From Acanthaster planci (taxonomy: Eukaryota > Echinodermata > Asteroidea > Valvatida > Acanthasteridae), in assembly GCF_001949145.1 (NCBI RefSeq), contig NW_019091376.1:61867-125866 (forward strand): a DNA stretch of 64,000 nt, written 5' to 3'. Position 1 is the stretch's first letter, and the number at the start of each line of letters is the position of its first letter. Made by a program: the position numbers and the translations under genes. A model generated the notes under the pieces. The model worked only from the letters and a program-made list of their open reading frames with translations. It did no database searches and was not told the DNA's origin. This document shows positions 21,165 through 33,045 of this stretch, piece after piece.

Positions 21165-23095
21165 AGTTGAAGGCTGAAACGTTTGAAATTCAAAGCTTCT
21201 TCAAAGAGGTAGTTAAGTGTCTGCCACAATCGACCTGTTCTAAACAAACACCAGACTATCATGTATAACTTATGAATATGAATGAATTGGAGTAAACATT
21301 CTGGCACAGTTTGACCTCTGTATGGACGAAAATGAATAGGAATGGTCTAAGGATGGGGAGTTCTGGCACACATGCATAGTTTCAGCTTTTGTGAAGGAAG
21401 GATCGCACAACGCGTGGAAATGTATGAATATGGAATGTTTAGGGTACGAATTCTGGCAGAGTTTGACCTTTTCCACAAAAAAAATTGCACAACGCGTGGA
21501 TATGTATGAATATGGAATACGTTTTGGGTTAAATGTGTGGTACAGTTTGACCTTTTGGTGGTAGAAAAGAATCCAAAATGAGATGAAATTGATAATAAAA
21601 GAAGATGGTTCACATTTAATGATGTCATGCTGTAGCAGTGGAACATCGACTGGGCACTCTGGAAAGGGGCATTAATCTCAGATAATCCCTTGACAATTAT
21701 ATCGACCGCGTGGTTGGAAGTGTGTATCCCGGAAGATAAATCTGAGATAATTATCCTTTTGAAAATGGACCAAAGAGGACAGGCATGTGCTAATGGTCTT
21801 GTGTTCAACTTACCATAGTTGAGGTGTTAATCTGACCGATAGAGGAAGAAGGCCTGGCTGTGGCTGAATTTCTGAATACTTTGAACTGACGTGTTATGTC
21901 CTTACCCTATGAACATATGATTTACAACTTCAAATAGAGCAGAGCGTTAATGTAAGTAAATTCGTCCTTATTTTGTTGTAAATGTAAAACAAACATCGTT
22001 ATACCATAATAATAAAGAACTCAATTATTATCCAATGGCGGTGGACAATGTTACTGCCATTTCATATTGGCAGCCGAAGTTTGCAAAACGTTCATATTTG
22101 ATTGTCCACACGCTTTACTTCGAAATGCGCACCGACTTTGCTCCATCATTAAAATGGGAAGAATTTTCATTGGCTACTTTGTAGTTGCATTATTATCTAG
22201 TGTTTTAAAACATGACCAAAACTTCCGAACACTGGGTGCAGTTTTGCCAAAGTACATGTGGAGTTGGAAAAGAAAGGATTATAGCCTTTTACGTTAATAT
22301 ATCAAGAATCATTGGAAAACTAATGAGGAAAATGTATAAAAAACACAGTATTTCTTTAATCACCTTATACCAATTGGACTAGGTGGACTAGCACTACAGT
22401 CAATAATGATCATTATAATGGCAACTAATTAACAAATTCTACGCATGCAAGCCGGCGATGAGCGCTTAATGCACACTAGTAACTATGGCAGCAGTCCTAT
22501 GTTCTTCAAGGTCCAGTGGTTTCGCTGGCAAGAAATTTACCATGGTAATAATAAGACAACTGATGCTAAATGATCCGTGCAGGTTCCACTTACAGCTAAA
22601 ACGTGCAGCTCATACCACCTGGTGAAAGTCTTCAAGGTTTGTAAATTACACCGCTGGGTTTGCGCATGCAATTCTCAATTTTTCTGTGTGCGATTTTATG
22701 TGTATGTACTTTAAAAATATCCTAATATGAGGAAATAAAAATATATATATTAAAGTATCGATAATCTAACTAAATGCAATCTCATCTGACAATTTTGATC
22801 TTCTGACCACGTTTTTGATTTCGTTATTACTACGTGTATGGCTATCACCATAGTCTATTACATTAAAATCGATGGCGTTTTCACGAAGTGGTGAATCCAT
22901 ACAAAATCAGCCTTTTGACCAATTTTAGTTTTTTGGATATTCTGACTGTAGTTGATGTCCTTAACATTCCTGCAAAGTTTTAAGACTTGAAAACGTGTAA
23001 AATATTGTGCTAATTACACAAATCGGCCGCAATCGCAGATTAGCACTTTCACGATGTGGCAAATTCGGATTCACCACTCCGTGAAAACGCAAACA
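21165..23095 (+). repeat. Repeat family A, copy 1 (left arm of inverted pair)
   Basis: It begins near AAGGCTGAAACGTTTGAAAT and includes degenerate minisatellite units (21296-21560: TTCTGGCA(C/G)AGTTTGACCT plus GCACAACGCGTGGA). It continues with TTGGCAGCCGAAG (22070) and ends near a TTCACGAAGTGG motif. The same order is read in reverse at 33045-31855. The three minus-strand frames here (up to 153 codons) are products of the repeat. Confidence 0.7.
22875..23090. mobile_element. MITE-like element with 24-bp terminal inverted repeats
   Basis: Left terminus at 22875-22898 reads GCGTTTTCACGAAGTGGTGA then ATCC. The right terminus 23067-23090 is its reverse complement with one mismatch. Total length is 216 bp with no coding capacity. 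I see no convincing target-site duplication. A third, internal copy of the motif lies at 23047. Confidence 0.7.
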
Positions 23096-23654
23096 GGAGA
23101 AGTCAAGGATTGCCGCGTTATTAACTTGCAGAATGGCAGTTCAACTCTGCTTTAACTGCCTTCCTTCCAAGAGCAGTATCGACATCTTTGTCTGAGTTAG
23201 CGGTTTACACCGTCCATTTTACAAAAAAAATTTCTTGAAAACCAACTGATGGTACCTGGATATTTTAGTGCCTTGTATTTTGGTCATAATAATTATTCTG
23301 ATCTGTGCTTTCCTGCAAGTTTCTATTTTAATAGAAAATGCGTTATTGTTACTGGTTGGTTATTTGTTCACTTCAGACTAAATCAATGAAAATCCAAGGG
23401 GAAAGGGTGGCCCTGTATATGGTGAGTATAACTCAAGAGTTTTAAAGATCTCCCTAAAACGATGTTGCTAAATTTGACATTGGGGAAAACCGTAAAGGTA
23501 TATCAAAGCAGTTTATGTAGGTTAGAGAGGAAACAAATCCGCTACCAACAGCACAAACTATGTACAAGCATGATTATTTTTAGGTGTTTGTTGCATAGTC
23601 ATTATGATAATTCGAATCTTGTTGTTATTTTCTTTACTTTTACAATGGTACAAA

Positions 23655-24060
23655 ATTGAAAATTTAAAGGATAGGGTCAGGATTTACGAATTCAAAATAA
23701 AAAAGAAAGGGTTAGGGCCCGTTTAAAGGATCAAAACTTTTAATGGAAAGGAGTAGGATTTGCAAGTGGAAAATTTAAAGGAAAGAACTGGATTTTACGA
23801 ATTCAAAATTGAAAGTATGGGGTTACGGTTAACGAATTTATAATTTCTAATGGAGAGGGTTAGCCTGCATGGTTCACGAATTACAAAACTTACAGGATAA
23901 TGTTTCACGAATACCAAATTTAAAAGATTGGGTTAGAGTTTACTAATTCAAAATGTAAAGACAGGGTTAAGGTTTACGAATATAAAATTTATTACACAGG
24001 GTAAGGGGTTTAAAAGTTAAAAATTTAAAGGAAAGGGTTAGGGTTTGTGAGAGGTTATCA
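23655..24060 (+). repeat. Degenerate minisatellite with TTAGGG-like words
   Basis: About ten poor copies of a 35-45-base unit: AATTTAAAGGA, (A/G)GGGTTAGG(G/A)TTT, then ACGAATTCAAAA. GGGTTAGGG occurs at 23708 and 24026. It resembles an interstitial telomere-like tract mixed with AT-rich spacer. Confidence 0.7.
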
Positions 24061-24389
24061 TTTATCCAGCTAGGTTGACAAATTAATAGTATTGACATGT
24101 TACGGCTTCTGCAAAACATAAGGATAGGGCTTGAAAATTTAAAAGATAGGGTGAGAGTTCATGAGTTAATGTGAAGGGCCCATTCTGGTACAGAAACAAT
24201 TTACAATACCTTGGGGTTTTTCTTATGGCGTCATCCCGTCATTCGACTGAGAAATGCAACGGTGCCTAACATTGAACAACAAAGGAGAAACCCAGGCTCT
24301 TCAACGGGACACATTAATGTTGCCCAGTTATGGGCCGAAATGCTCCTGCAAAATAGTTGTGACTGTACACGCACAATACAGAATGGATA

Positions 24390-24790
24390 ATTATCTTGCT
24401 TTTTCTTCTGCAATTTGCCCAAAATATACATTTTTCTATACTTAACGGTCGGCAGTCATTTTTGTTTTCCACAAACGACGCCAGAAAAGACGCCAAACAG
24501 CACGGCAGACACAATGTTGGGTCTACGCACGCGGTATCCACTGCTCATCGACATGACAACATTGACCAGGGGAGTGGGGTGGGGCTGGAGAGTATAATGG
24601 CTACTGTGAAGTGTCCCAACAATTTTGTCGATCAAATTTTGTCCTAGACATGTCTAGGTTTATACGGATGCCTGTTGATGTGTGTGCGTGGGTTAGGTCT
24701 GCTTAGCCTACTTAAAGTGTGTGAACCATTTTCGGCAACGGCCAATTCAAATTAACACTTACTTGAAATGAACATCAAATGCCCTGAATT
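24390..24790 (+). repeat. Repeat family B, copy 1
   Basis: From AATATACATTTTTCTATACT through ACAATGTTGGGTCTACGCAC to GTGTGTGAACCATTTTCGGC this matches, inverted, 30140-30390 plus 30800-30965. The other copy is split by a 404-bp element. Confidence 0.75.
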
Positions 24791-25109
24791 CGATCTCCAA
24801 ACATCACAAGCATTGTCATGATTACATATCTCCCTCCTAACCCAAGGGAACGTGTAGTCCGCCAAGTAGGGCCGCGCACGCGCTACATACAGGGCACACC
24901 TACCTATAAACGCCTGGTGTTGCGCCCACTGATCTCTTCACACTGGGTAGGTCGCGCGTACGGTGATTGGAATGCTGGTCTTGAACCACCGGAAGTTGTT
25001 CAGCGGCCATTTTAGGATATTCAAAACATTTGGCACGCGTGAACAGACGACTCAGTCAGTTATAGCACGCCATACGTTTCAGTATTCATCGTTTTCATAT
25101 ATTATATGC

Positions 25110-25370
25110 GTGGTGTTCACAATATGTGTTTAATCGTTTTCATTATATGTGCAATGTGCAAACGTTATATGCAATGTCCAATATATATGTGCGATGTTCA
25201 AGATATTATATGTGCGACGTTCTGCATAAACATGTTCAATGTCCAACTTGTACATGGGCAATGTTCAATATATTTATCCGCCGGGTGTTTGACATTTTGT
25301 ATGTGCGATCTTGAAATATACTTGTTCAATGTTTACTCATATATGCTTGATATTCAGGAGACCTCAGGGG
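25110..25370 (+). repeat. Degenerate minisatellite, TTCAATAT/ATATGTGCGATG type
   Basis: Successive variants of ATATGTGCAATGT(G/C)CAA and GTTCAATATAT recur about every 20-30 bases. This explains overlapping spurious frames here. Confidence 0.6.
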
Positions 25371-26324
25371 GTTATGCAGGACGTTAGGGGGCCAAACTAT
25401 AATTACTGAATTGTGGTACAGCGGTGTAGAATTTATCCTTGGCTACGGCTTGAAATAATGACACTCTGCCGCGAGTTCCGATAGCCGCTTCCGTTAGAAG
25501 TACATAGGCCATGTCTATATATTGGCTGGTTTCTACTGCATGGCATTTAGGTATATACAAAAAGCAGCGGGAACCACTTTTCATCTTATGGGGGTGATTA
25601 TGCTAGACAACGTCCTTGACAGTGGAATTTAACTGTTTATTTTCAACTCCGCTCATGCTAGACAATGCGATTATGTAATTTACACGAGTCCTCATCAAGG
25701 CGCTTCTTTCGCAGCAGGAGGTACTTTAACCTACTTGAATGGGAATCTGGCTTTTCCATGGAGATCTTGCTATGATTTTTCAAAGATCACAACATGGGAC
25801 TTCGACTCAGAACTTATCACAATGGTTAATCTGTTTAGACAAATCAGCGGAAAATATTTTGCAGAACTTTGCATTTATTCAAAGAATTGCATTGCTGCAG
25901 TTCAGTAGCAATAACCATGTTCTCATCTCGGAGGTCAAACTCTGTGGTATCAAACCAACCCTCACAGTTCAATCAGCATTGATGCTAATCGTATATATTT
26001 CTCTGTTTTTACATAGATTAACAAATAAACGAATGTATGAATAAATGAAATTTCAAACATATACTTACGCTATAAAACATTATACATATGCTTTTTAAAT
26101 AGACATATTCTTCAAATTTACTTCGTTGTTTTGTGTGCCAACTTTAGTGCGTGTATGCCTCAACATTACTTCTGTATCATAGCGTGAGGAATGTACAGTC
26201 GCGTGGCTAATTTACGTAATCGTTTCCCGTTGGATGTTTAAGACTAACGTTGAGAAAAATAGTTGTCCTAGACGACTTTGTGATGGTACGGCACAACCCA
26301 ATGGCAGGTAGGAAGCCCAAAATT

Positions 26325-26420
26325 AAATGGGTCCCAGATGGGCCAGGGTGTGGGTCCCACATTGGGCAACCCATAAGAGGGCGCCTAACCCCATATGGGA
26401 TCCCAATGGGCCAGCTCAGA
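26325..26420 (+). repeat. Short GGGTCCCA/CCCATATGGGATCCC repeat
   Basis: Alternating GGGTCCCAGATGGGCC, GTCCCACATTGGGC and CCCCATATGGGATCCC words form a short degenerate tandem with palindromic cores. It abuts array 2. Confidence 0.55.
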
Positions 26421-26486
26421 TGCAAACTTGGGAATACATGTATTTGCTGTTTGAATCATTACAATATTTAGATCAAAATTGTGTAA

Positions 26487-27662
26487 AACCCTTTCCCTTG
26501 GAGCTAAACACAAAGTTTCAATTCAATAGGACATGTACCTCATGAGATATGGCACTTCAAAAAATGCCCCCTTTAATGTCACGTGACTTATCATGCAATG
26601 ACGTCATCATTGCATAAGGTCAATCTGGGTCTAAAACCCTTCCTTTCTTAGACATACACAGAGATTCAACCAAATAAGTCGGGTACCTCACGATATAGTG
26701 CTTTAAAGAGTGCCCGCTCAACGTCACGTGATTTATCATCTGAGGACGTCATTATCACAGTAGGTAAATCTTGGTCTAAAACCTTTCCCTTCGAGCTACA
26801 GACAAACTTTCATTCCAATGGGACATGTACTTCATGAGATAGAGGGCTTTAAAGGGTGTCCCTTTAATGTCATGTGACTTGCCACGTGATGAGGTCATCA
26901 TCACATCAGGTCAATCTGTGTTTAAAACCCTTCCCGTTGAACCTTACACAAAGCTTGAACCCAATCAGTGAAGTGCTTCACGAGATATAGTGCTTTAAAG
27001 ATCGAGTGCCCCTTTAACATGTCACGTGACTTGTCATCTGATGACGTCATAGCCACATGAAGTCAATCTGGGTCTCTACCCGTCCCCTTCCATTTATACA
27101 TACAGTTTCAATCAAATCAGAAATGTACTTCTTGGAATATAGCACTTGAAAGAGTGCCCCTTTAATGTCACGTGACTTGCCAGCTGATGACGTCATAATG
27201 AGAACTTGTACAGGAAGCTTTTTTAGCTTATGGTCTCTTGTGTGCCCCTAGCACCAACTCATTCAATCGACACGTGACTTGTCTAATGATGATGTCAACA
27301 TTACATGAGGTCAATATTCCTGAAAAGCGCTCCCTTTTCAAGATATCTGGAAAATTTGATCTCGATCGGACAAGTACTTCACGAGATATAGGACCTTACA
27401 GAGGGCACGTTTAATGCCACGTGAATTGTCACCTGATGAACATGACATCTTCGATCACGAGGTCAATGTTCGTCTATAACATTACCCTTTTTTAATTATC
27501 TGCAAAATTTCATCGCGATGGGATATGTAGTTCAGGAGATATATGGCTTGAAATAATGCACCTTTAATTTCATGTGACTTAATTGTCATCGATTGACGTC
27601 ATTTTCACATTAGGTCAACTTGGTTTTCGTCTATAGCACGTCCCTTTTTAGTTATCTTGATG
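26487..27662 (-). repeat. 150-bp tandem array 2, same family as array 1, opposite orientation
   Basis: About seven to eight diverged units of roughly 150 bases. GAGATATAGTGCTTTAAAGA-type words recur near 26540, 26695, 26835, 26990, 27140, 27375 and 27540, each followed by CCCTTTAATGTCACGTGACT-type words and a TGACGTCAT-like site. One unit near 27200-27265 is partly replaced. Reverse complementing gives the same unit order as array 1. Confidence 0.85.
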
Positions 27663-27704
27663 ATTGACACAATTAAGAAGACTTGGGAACACGTTGAAAT
27701 ATCA

Positions 27705-27780
27705 TATCGGGATTCGAACCCACCGTCTAACAGTCTGCTGCACATGCCTCACTTATAAGTAGCGGTGAGTAGCCGGATCG
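27705..27780 (-). mobile_element. tRNA-derived SINE fragment
   Basis: Minus strand reads GGTGGGTTCGAATCCCGA, a good Pol III B box, preceded by an arm-like GCAGCAGACTG segment and a weak A box. No intact cloverleaf is evident, so a SINE head is preferred over a tRNA gene. It lies at the edge of array 2. Confidence 0.5.
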
Positions 27781-28348
27781 GGTGTTTCGATAGTAAAAAA
27801 ATTCCTCTTTTAGTTAATCTGGCCCATAGGGACTCATAAGGATGCGGTTGCAACATTTGAAAAGAAGAGCAGTACCGAAGAGCCAAAGATGAACGTATTT
27901 GGAAGCGCGTGTAAAAACAAATACAGGCAATATAAGTGCGTTACGCGTAATGCGCACTGAACGCGCTGCGCTGCCATCCATCGCTCGATCCATTGTTTGC
28001 CTATATTTTCCAAAATCCGGGCCCACTTTCATAAAGCTGCTTAACCATAGGCACAGTTTTCTGCTTACTTTAGCACGGAAATTTTACTTAAGCATAAACG
28101 TATTTCACCAGCGTTTAATTGCTAAGCTAAGACAAAAAATATGCACCATCTTTAATATCGTCTGCTTATGCAAAATCTGGCTTCTTGAAAAGTGACAAAA
28201 TGGCTGACAAAAGTGAAGAGGCTACAGCGCATGCCAAAAAAAATAATTGTTTGAATTTGCTATAAAATTTGGAGTAAACATAAAAGATTTACTCAAACTA
28301 AAAAGAACCACTTTTATGTTTCAAAAGTACTTGGAAAGGATGTATTAC

Positions 28349-29431
28349 CCGACAGTTTAGGGACGTGTACCCTTTGTTGTTCATACAGTCATTTCTGGTC
28401 TCTGATGGGGGTTCAACACGAACATGTGTGCCGTCTACCACTCCTATTACATTAGGGAGAATGGAGAAATGATTCTTTGTATGTGTTGCAAAATACTTCA
28501 TTCAAAGAGTGTCAACTTTTTAATACATGTATTTATATCAAAATTCAGTGTGTATTTAAACTTGAGCTTGGCCAAAAGAATATATTTGTTGTTCATATTT
28601 ATATCAAGTTTGAATTTTTATGTTCAAAGATGGTTTACTTCGGTCTGAAAATACAATTAATTTTATACAATTTCCGTTTGATTTCAAATCGCTCTTTTCA
28701 TAAGCACTCAGAGGGTACTGTCTTATTTTCCCCTAGAAGGCTCTTAAATTGTAAAAAATCGTTCCTCAGAGGAAACTGACTGCACCCCGCCTTCTTTGTA
28801 ATGTTACCCCTCACGAAGGATTTTGTGCGGAATGAAAGTCCCGAAATAACCGTCGGCTATTGTACTTCTCCAAACCTTTGATAAAAAAATGCATTATTTG
28901 GACTATTAATGTTCAACTCAAAATAATTGGTTATCATTTCTTATTGAAACTGAGGAGCTGCATTTAATTAGTGAATTGCTCATTCAAAACTTTTAGTGTT
29001 GACGGCCACTCTAAAAAACCTTTGCTTTATGGCCATCAAAGTGACTTTACCTTGGGGATTCAGAAACTGAATTCGCATTGCCTTGACGGTGCCGTCGAAT
29101 GTTTGCCATGCCGTTGGGGGCTGACCATTGGACAAGTGTCTCCAACAACTATGCCGAAAGTCCCTGATGACAAATATCGCAATGTAAGGCATACTTCAAG
29201 CAGGGGTGGCAAGGCATGATTGCTCTCAGTTGGATGTTCCAACTCACCCGAAAGCGCTTCCGCTAGTCTCACAATCATAGCCGAGCAAAATCTGTATCAC
29301 GCCAAAATTTGAAGCGGTGTGAAGAGCTCGAGTGGATTTTGTCTATCGCGAAACATCCGCCTCTCTCTCTGAGTTGGATAATTTCTTGGCAAATTCTCAC
29401 AAGCACGACGTCTCCGAAGTAATGCAGCCAT
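28349..29431 (-). pseudogene. Decayed PIF/Harbinger (HARBI1-like) transposase
   Basis: Reading the minus strand from ATG 29431: MAALLRRRRACENLPRNYPT, then RERRMFRDRQNPLE, an in-frame TGA (29297-29299), then ALSGELEHPTESNHALPP and SSGTFGIVVGDTC. A frame change follows, then TAWQTFDGTVKAM up to a donor-like CAAG/GTAAAG at 29050. After about 570 AT-rich bases, a second segment (28349-28474) reads ILPNVIGVVDGTHVRVEPPS and ends NNKGYTSLNCR at a GTAATA donor. NVIGxVDGTH carries the first Asp of the DDE triad, and the RDRxNPL and ESNHALP words are typical of HARBI1-like transposases. The stop, the frameshift and missing 3' catalytic exons mark it as dead. The intron-like gap could instead be an insertion. 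Confidence 0.75.
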
Positions 29432-30139
29432 TATGATTGGAAGTCTTGCTTATATACAAAATGTGGTCGTTAAGGCTGACTTTTGCTCGCTTATCGCTTT
29501 AAGCAAAAAAAAAAAACCCTGCTTATCGGTTGCTACTGAAATGACAAGATTATTCAGCGCGCCCTTTAAGCACATAAAATCGGCCGTCAAGCGGCCCTTG
29601 TTTTACGCGCAAGCCTGGTGGTCTATGGGTGCATTCCACCGAATGGTTGTATTTCTGATCCCACAGGGTCTAATCAGGAGGGGTCATAGACATACTGCTT
29701 TAAATCCCATTTTTGGACTCGAAGTTTCCAGTTCCGGGTATTTCTTTCAGATAAAGCCCCGAATTGCGGGCCTATTTTGGATAGAGGCGAGCGACTACAT
29801 TCAGAGCTGAGCGCATAGCTTTACTACTATTTTGGGACATCTTCGGGAAAGGGCGAATAAAAGAAATATATATATATATATTCGTGGCTAACCACCATAC
29901 ATTTGAAACGCAAAGTGATCTTTTGGTCATAATCTTGAATTTTCAGTGAAAAAGGAGGCCAACCTCTTCCCAAGAGTCAACAGGTGGCGCTATTTTGGTC
30001 TGATTTTGTGTTTCTGTTGTGAGCGCGTATTTGGTGCAGTACCCTACGCGTTTTCACGTATCGCGCCCGTGGTCATACTATTTTATTGCAGACTACTTCT
30101 CTTGGGTGAGGGTGAAAATATGCAATCATGACAATGCTT

Positions 30140-30965
30140 GTGATGCTTGGAGGACGAATTCAGAGAATTTGATGCTCATTTATGCATTTCAAGTAAGTGT
30201 TGATTCAAAACGGCCTATGCCGAAAATGGTTCACACACTGTAAGTAACAAGACCTTCCCCACGCACACAGTGCATGTCAACAGGTATCTGTCTAAACCTA
30301 GACAATCCTGCATGGACAAAATTGTTGAGACACTTGACAATAGCCATATGCTCTCCAGCCCCACCCCTACTCCCCTGGTCGTGGTTCCAAGATGCAAGAC
30401 CTTCCAGATGCATGTATGTACACTTGCATGTACAGAGCGCTATCACTTCACGAATCGTTATCAAAGTGGTCATAAAAGTAGGATATGCATTATTCATATC
30501 AGGTGACTTAGAACCGGTGGAAATTGGTCTATTTTCCCCAACCTGGAAATTAATAGGGGAAATGAGCTCCGGACGCCATTTTGTTTTCAATTCTCGGTTC
30601 TCATGAACTTATATGAATAATCCAACGCTAGGCTCAAACGAAGTTTTTGATTGGCTCCCTCGGAAAGTCGAAGGGAAAACAGTGAACAACATAAGAAATG
30701 AAAACAAAAAATCCAAGACCTTCCTGCGATAACGATTCGTGTGGTGTGGTGATAGCGCCCTCTGGTTCGTGTTGCGGAGTAACTCCTGGAAGGTCTTGGA
30801 AGCAATTTCAAGGATTTTTTGTCTAGCAGCAGCGCAGACCGCGTGCATAGACCCAACATTGTGTCCACCGTACCGTTTGGGGAGTCATCTGGAGTTGTTT
30901 GTGGGAAACGAAAATGACAGCCGACCATTAAGTATAAACAAAAGTATATTTCGGGCTAATTCTAC
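30140..30965 (-). repeat. Repeat family B, copy 2 (inverted), split by an insertion
   Basis: Outer parts match 24440-24790 in reverse: GAAAATGGTTCACACACTG, CCTAGACAA, CCCCTGGTC, then CCGCGTGCATAGACCCAAC and ACGAAAATGACAGCCGACC. The match is interrupted at about 30385-30820, where a hairpin-ended element sits. Confidence 0.75.
30395..30798. mobile_element. 404-bp MITE-like element with 13-bp perfect terminal inverted repeats
   Basis: CAAGACCTTCCAG at 30395-30407 and CTGGAAGGTCTTG at 30786-30798. A second, longer pair lies inside: 30437-30462 (GCGCTATCACTTCACGAATC...) against 30728-30758 in reverse. A further CCAAGACCTTCC sits at 30713. There is no coding capacity. It interrupts repeat B relative to the other copy, supporting insertion, although the exact target duplication is unclear. 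Confidence 0.75.
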
Positions 30966-31020
30966 AAGAAAACGCTTCACTGTGAACCAGAAAGTGCAGT
31001 GCAAACGAATGGAGTACGCG

Positions 31021-31062
31021 CGCGTTGGTTCACGCGCTGGTTCTCGCGCTGGTTCTCGCGCT
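31021..31062 (+). repeat. Short GGTTCTCGCGCT tandem
   Basis: Three consecutive copies (the first is GGTTCACGCGCT) of a 12-base unit, followed by two ATGCCTA words. Confidence 0.85.
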
Positions 31063-31854
31063 AATGCCTAATGCCTTTTACACGATAATTGTGCGCGTGA
31101 CGTATTCACTTCTGTACTGTACTGCAGCCATGACTTGCTTGCCAATGTTTCGGAAAATAATGGTCTAACGTTAATTGAAAAGTTGACGTTCATTTATTGT
31201 ATAGGCCCACCGCTGTACTTAGGGCTGGGTTAGCCACTAGTCAATTATTTACCTTGACACCCGCGTCAATGAATTAGTTACATTATAAAGTGACTTTTGA
31301 TATCACAATTTGTACCACTGTAACATGATCAGAATTATAATAATGAATATGCAATAAACACAATAAAAGAAAGAATTATATAAGTAAATAGTTTTCTGAA
31401 GCTGTTGCCGTTGGATTTTTTCCTCTCCAACCTAAATAAACTACTTTAATCTAGCTTTATGGTTTCCCCCATTGCCAAATTTAACATGATGGTTTAGGGG
31501 AGATATCTTTATAAATAACATATACAGGGCCAAACTGTCCCCTTGGATCTTCATGGGTTTAGTCTGAAGTGAAAAATACAAGCAATCAGCTAGTAACAAT
31601 ACATGTAATGCTTTTTTCCAAATAGAAACCTGGAAGAGAGCACGGAGCAGAATAATTGTTGACCCAAATACAAGGCAATAAATATCCAGGGACCATCAGT
31701 TGATTTTCAAGAACTGTTTTTTTTTCTAAAATGCATAGTCTAAATCACAAAAATCAGACAAAAATGTCCACACTGCCCTCGGAAGGAAGGGAGTTTGTGA
31801 GTTGAGTTGAACTGCAATTATATGTAAACTTGGCGAATCCATTGGCCCCTCCTG

Positions 31855-33045
31855 TTTGCGTGATCACGAATTAAGTGGCGAATCTGCATGTAGTGTTATT
31901 TCAATGGGTGCGCAGCTGGCCAATACGTTGACCTCTGGATTTTGCGTTTCACGAAGTGGCGAATCCGGATTCTTTGCTGCCAACCTTGAAGACTTCAACT
32001 CGTGGCGCCAGGCGCGTGTTTTAGCTGTAAATGGAACTCGCACGAATCATTGAACATCGGTCATCTCGTTATTACCATGGTACACTCCTTGGCAGCAAAA
32101 CCGCTGGACCTTGAAGATCGTAGGACTGACGCCATAGTTACTGGGGTGCATTAAGCGCTCTTTGCAGACCAGGGTAGAATTTGCTGGTCCATTGCCCTTA
32201 CAATGATCATTATCGACGTCCTAATTTAGTGCCGGGCTACTAGTCAAATTGGTATTAGGTCATAAGAGGAATTCAGCATTTCTGATACACTCTCCTGGTT
32301 AATTACTTTCCCATTAATTCTTGATATAGCCTAAGCCTAATAACATAAAAGGCTACCAAACCTTTCTTTTGCAACTCCACAAGTACGTACTTTGGCAAAA
32401 CTGCACTCAGTGTTCAAATTTTTGGTCATTTCAAAACACTATATAATGATGCAACTACTAAGTAGCCAATGAAAATTCTTCCTATTTTAATGATGGAGCA
32501 AAGTGTGCAGTTTGAAGGAAAGTGTGTGGACAATCAAATTCGAACGTTTTGCAGACTTCGGCTGCCAATATAAAATGGCTGTAAAAGCCTTTCGTTTACC
32601 AACGTTGTCTACCATTCTGCACTAGCGGCGTATCAAAATGCCCAATTTCCCCCCGGTAAAACGGGAGGTAACATGAACCAGTGGAATGCTTGAGATCGTC
32701 AATTCCATCTTTATTTATTATTATCAAATTTCATTTTTTGAGCAATGTTTTCTATACAAAGGTCAAACTGTGCCAAAATTTACCCCACACTCGATATTCA
32801 AAGCTCACAACTGTGCATGTATGCCAGAATTACTTACCCTTACATCTCATTCCTATTTATTGTCATCCATACAAAAGGTCAAACTGTCCCGATTTTTTTA
32901 CGCTCACCTCATTAATATTCATAGGTTATTCGTGGCATTTTGATATTTATATAGAAAAGGTCAAAGTTTGCCAGAAAGTCTACCTCAACTACTTCTTTGA
33001 AGAAGGAAGTTTTGAATTTCAAACGTTTTAGCCTTCAGTTTTCTA
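31855..33045 (-). repeat. Repeat family A, copy 2 (right arm of inverted pair)
   Basis: Reverse match to 21165-23095. It contains TTCACGAAGTGGCGAATCC (31947), CGCTGGACCTTGAAGATC, the TTCGGCTGCCAATAT block (32566), minisatellite units AAAGGTCAAACTGTGCCA (32757 onward) and AATTTCAAACGTTTTAGCC near the outer end. Confidence 0.7.

Noticed and set aside
20888-21808. Two minus-strand frames of 139 and 153 codons
   Set aside because: They overlap the left end of repeat A and its minisatellite. The repeated peptide words come from the tandem units.
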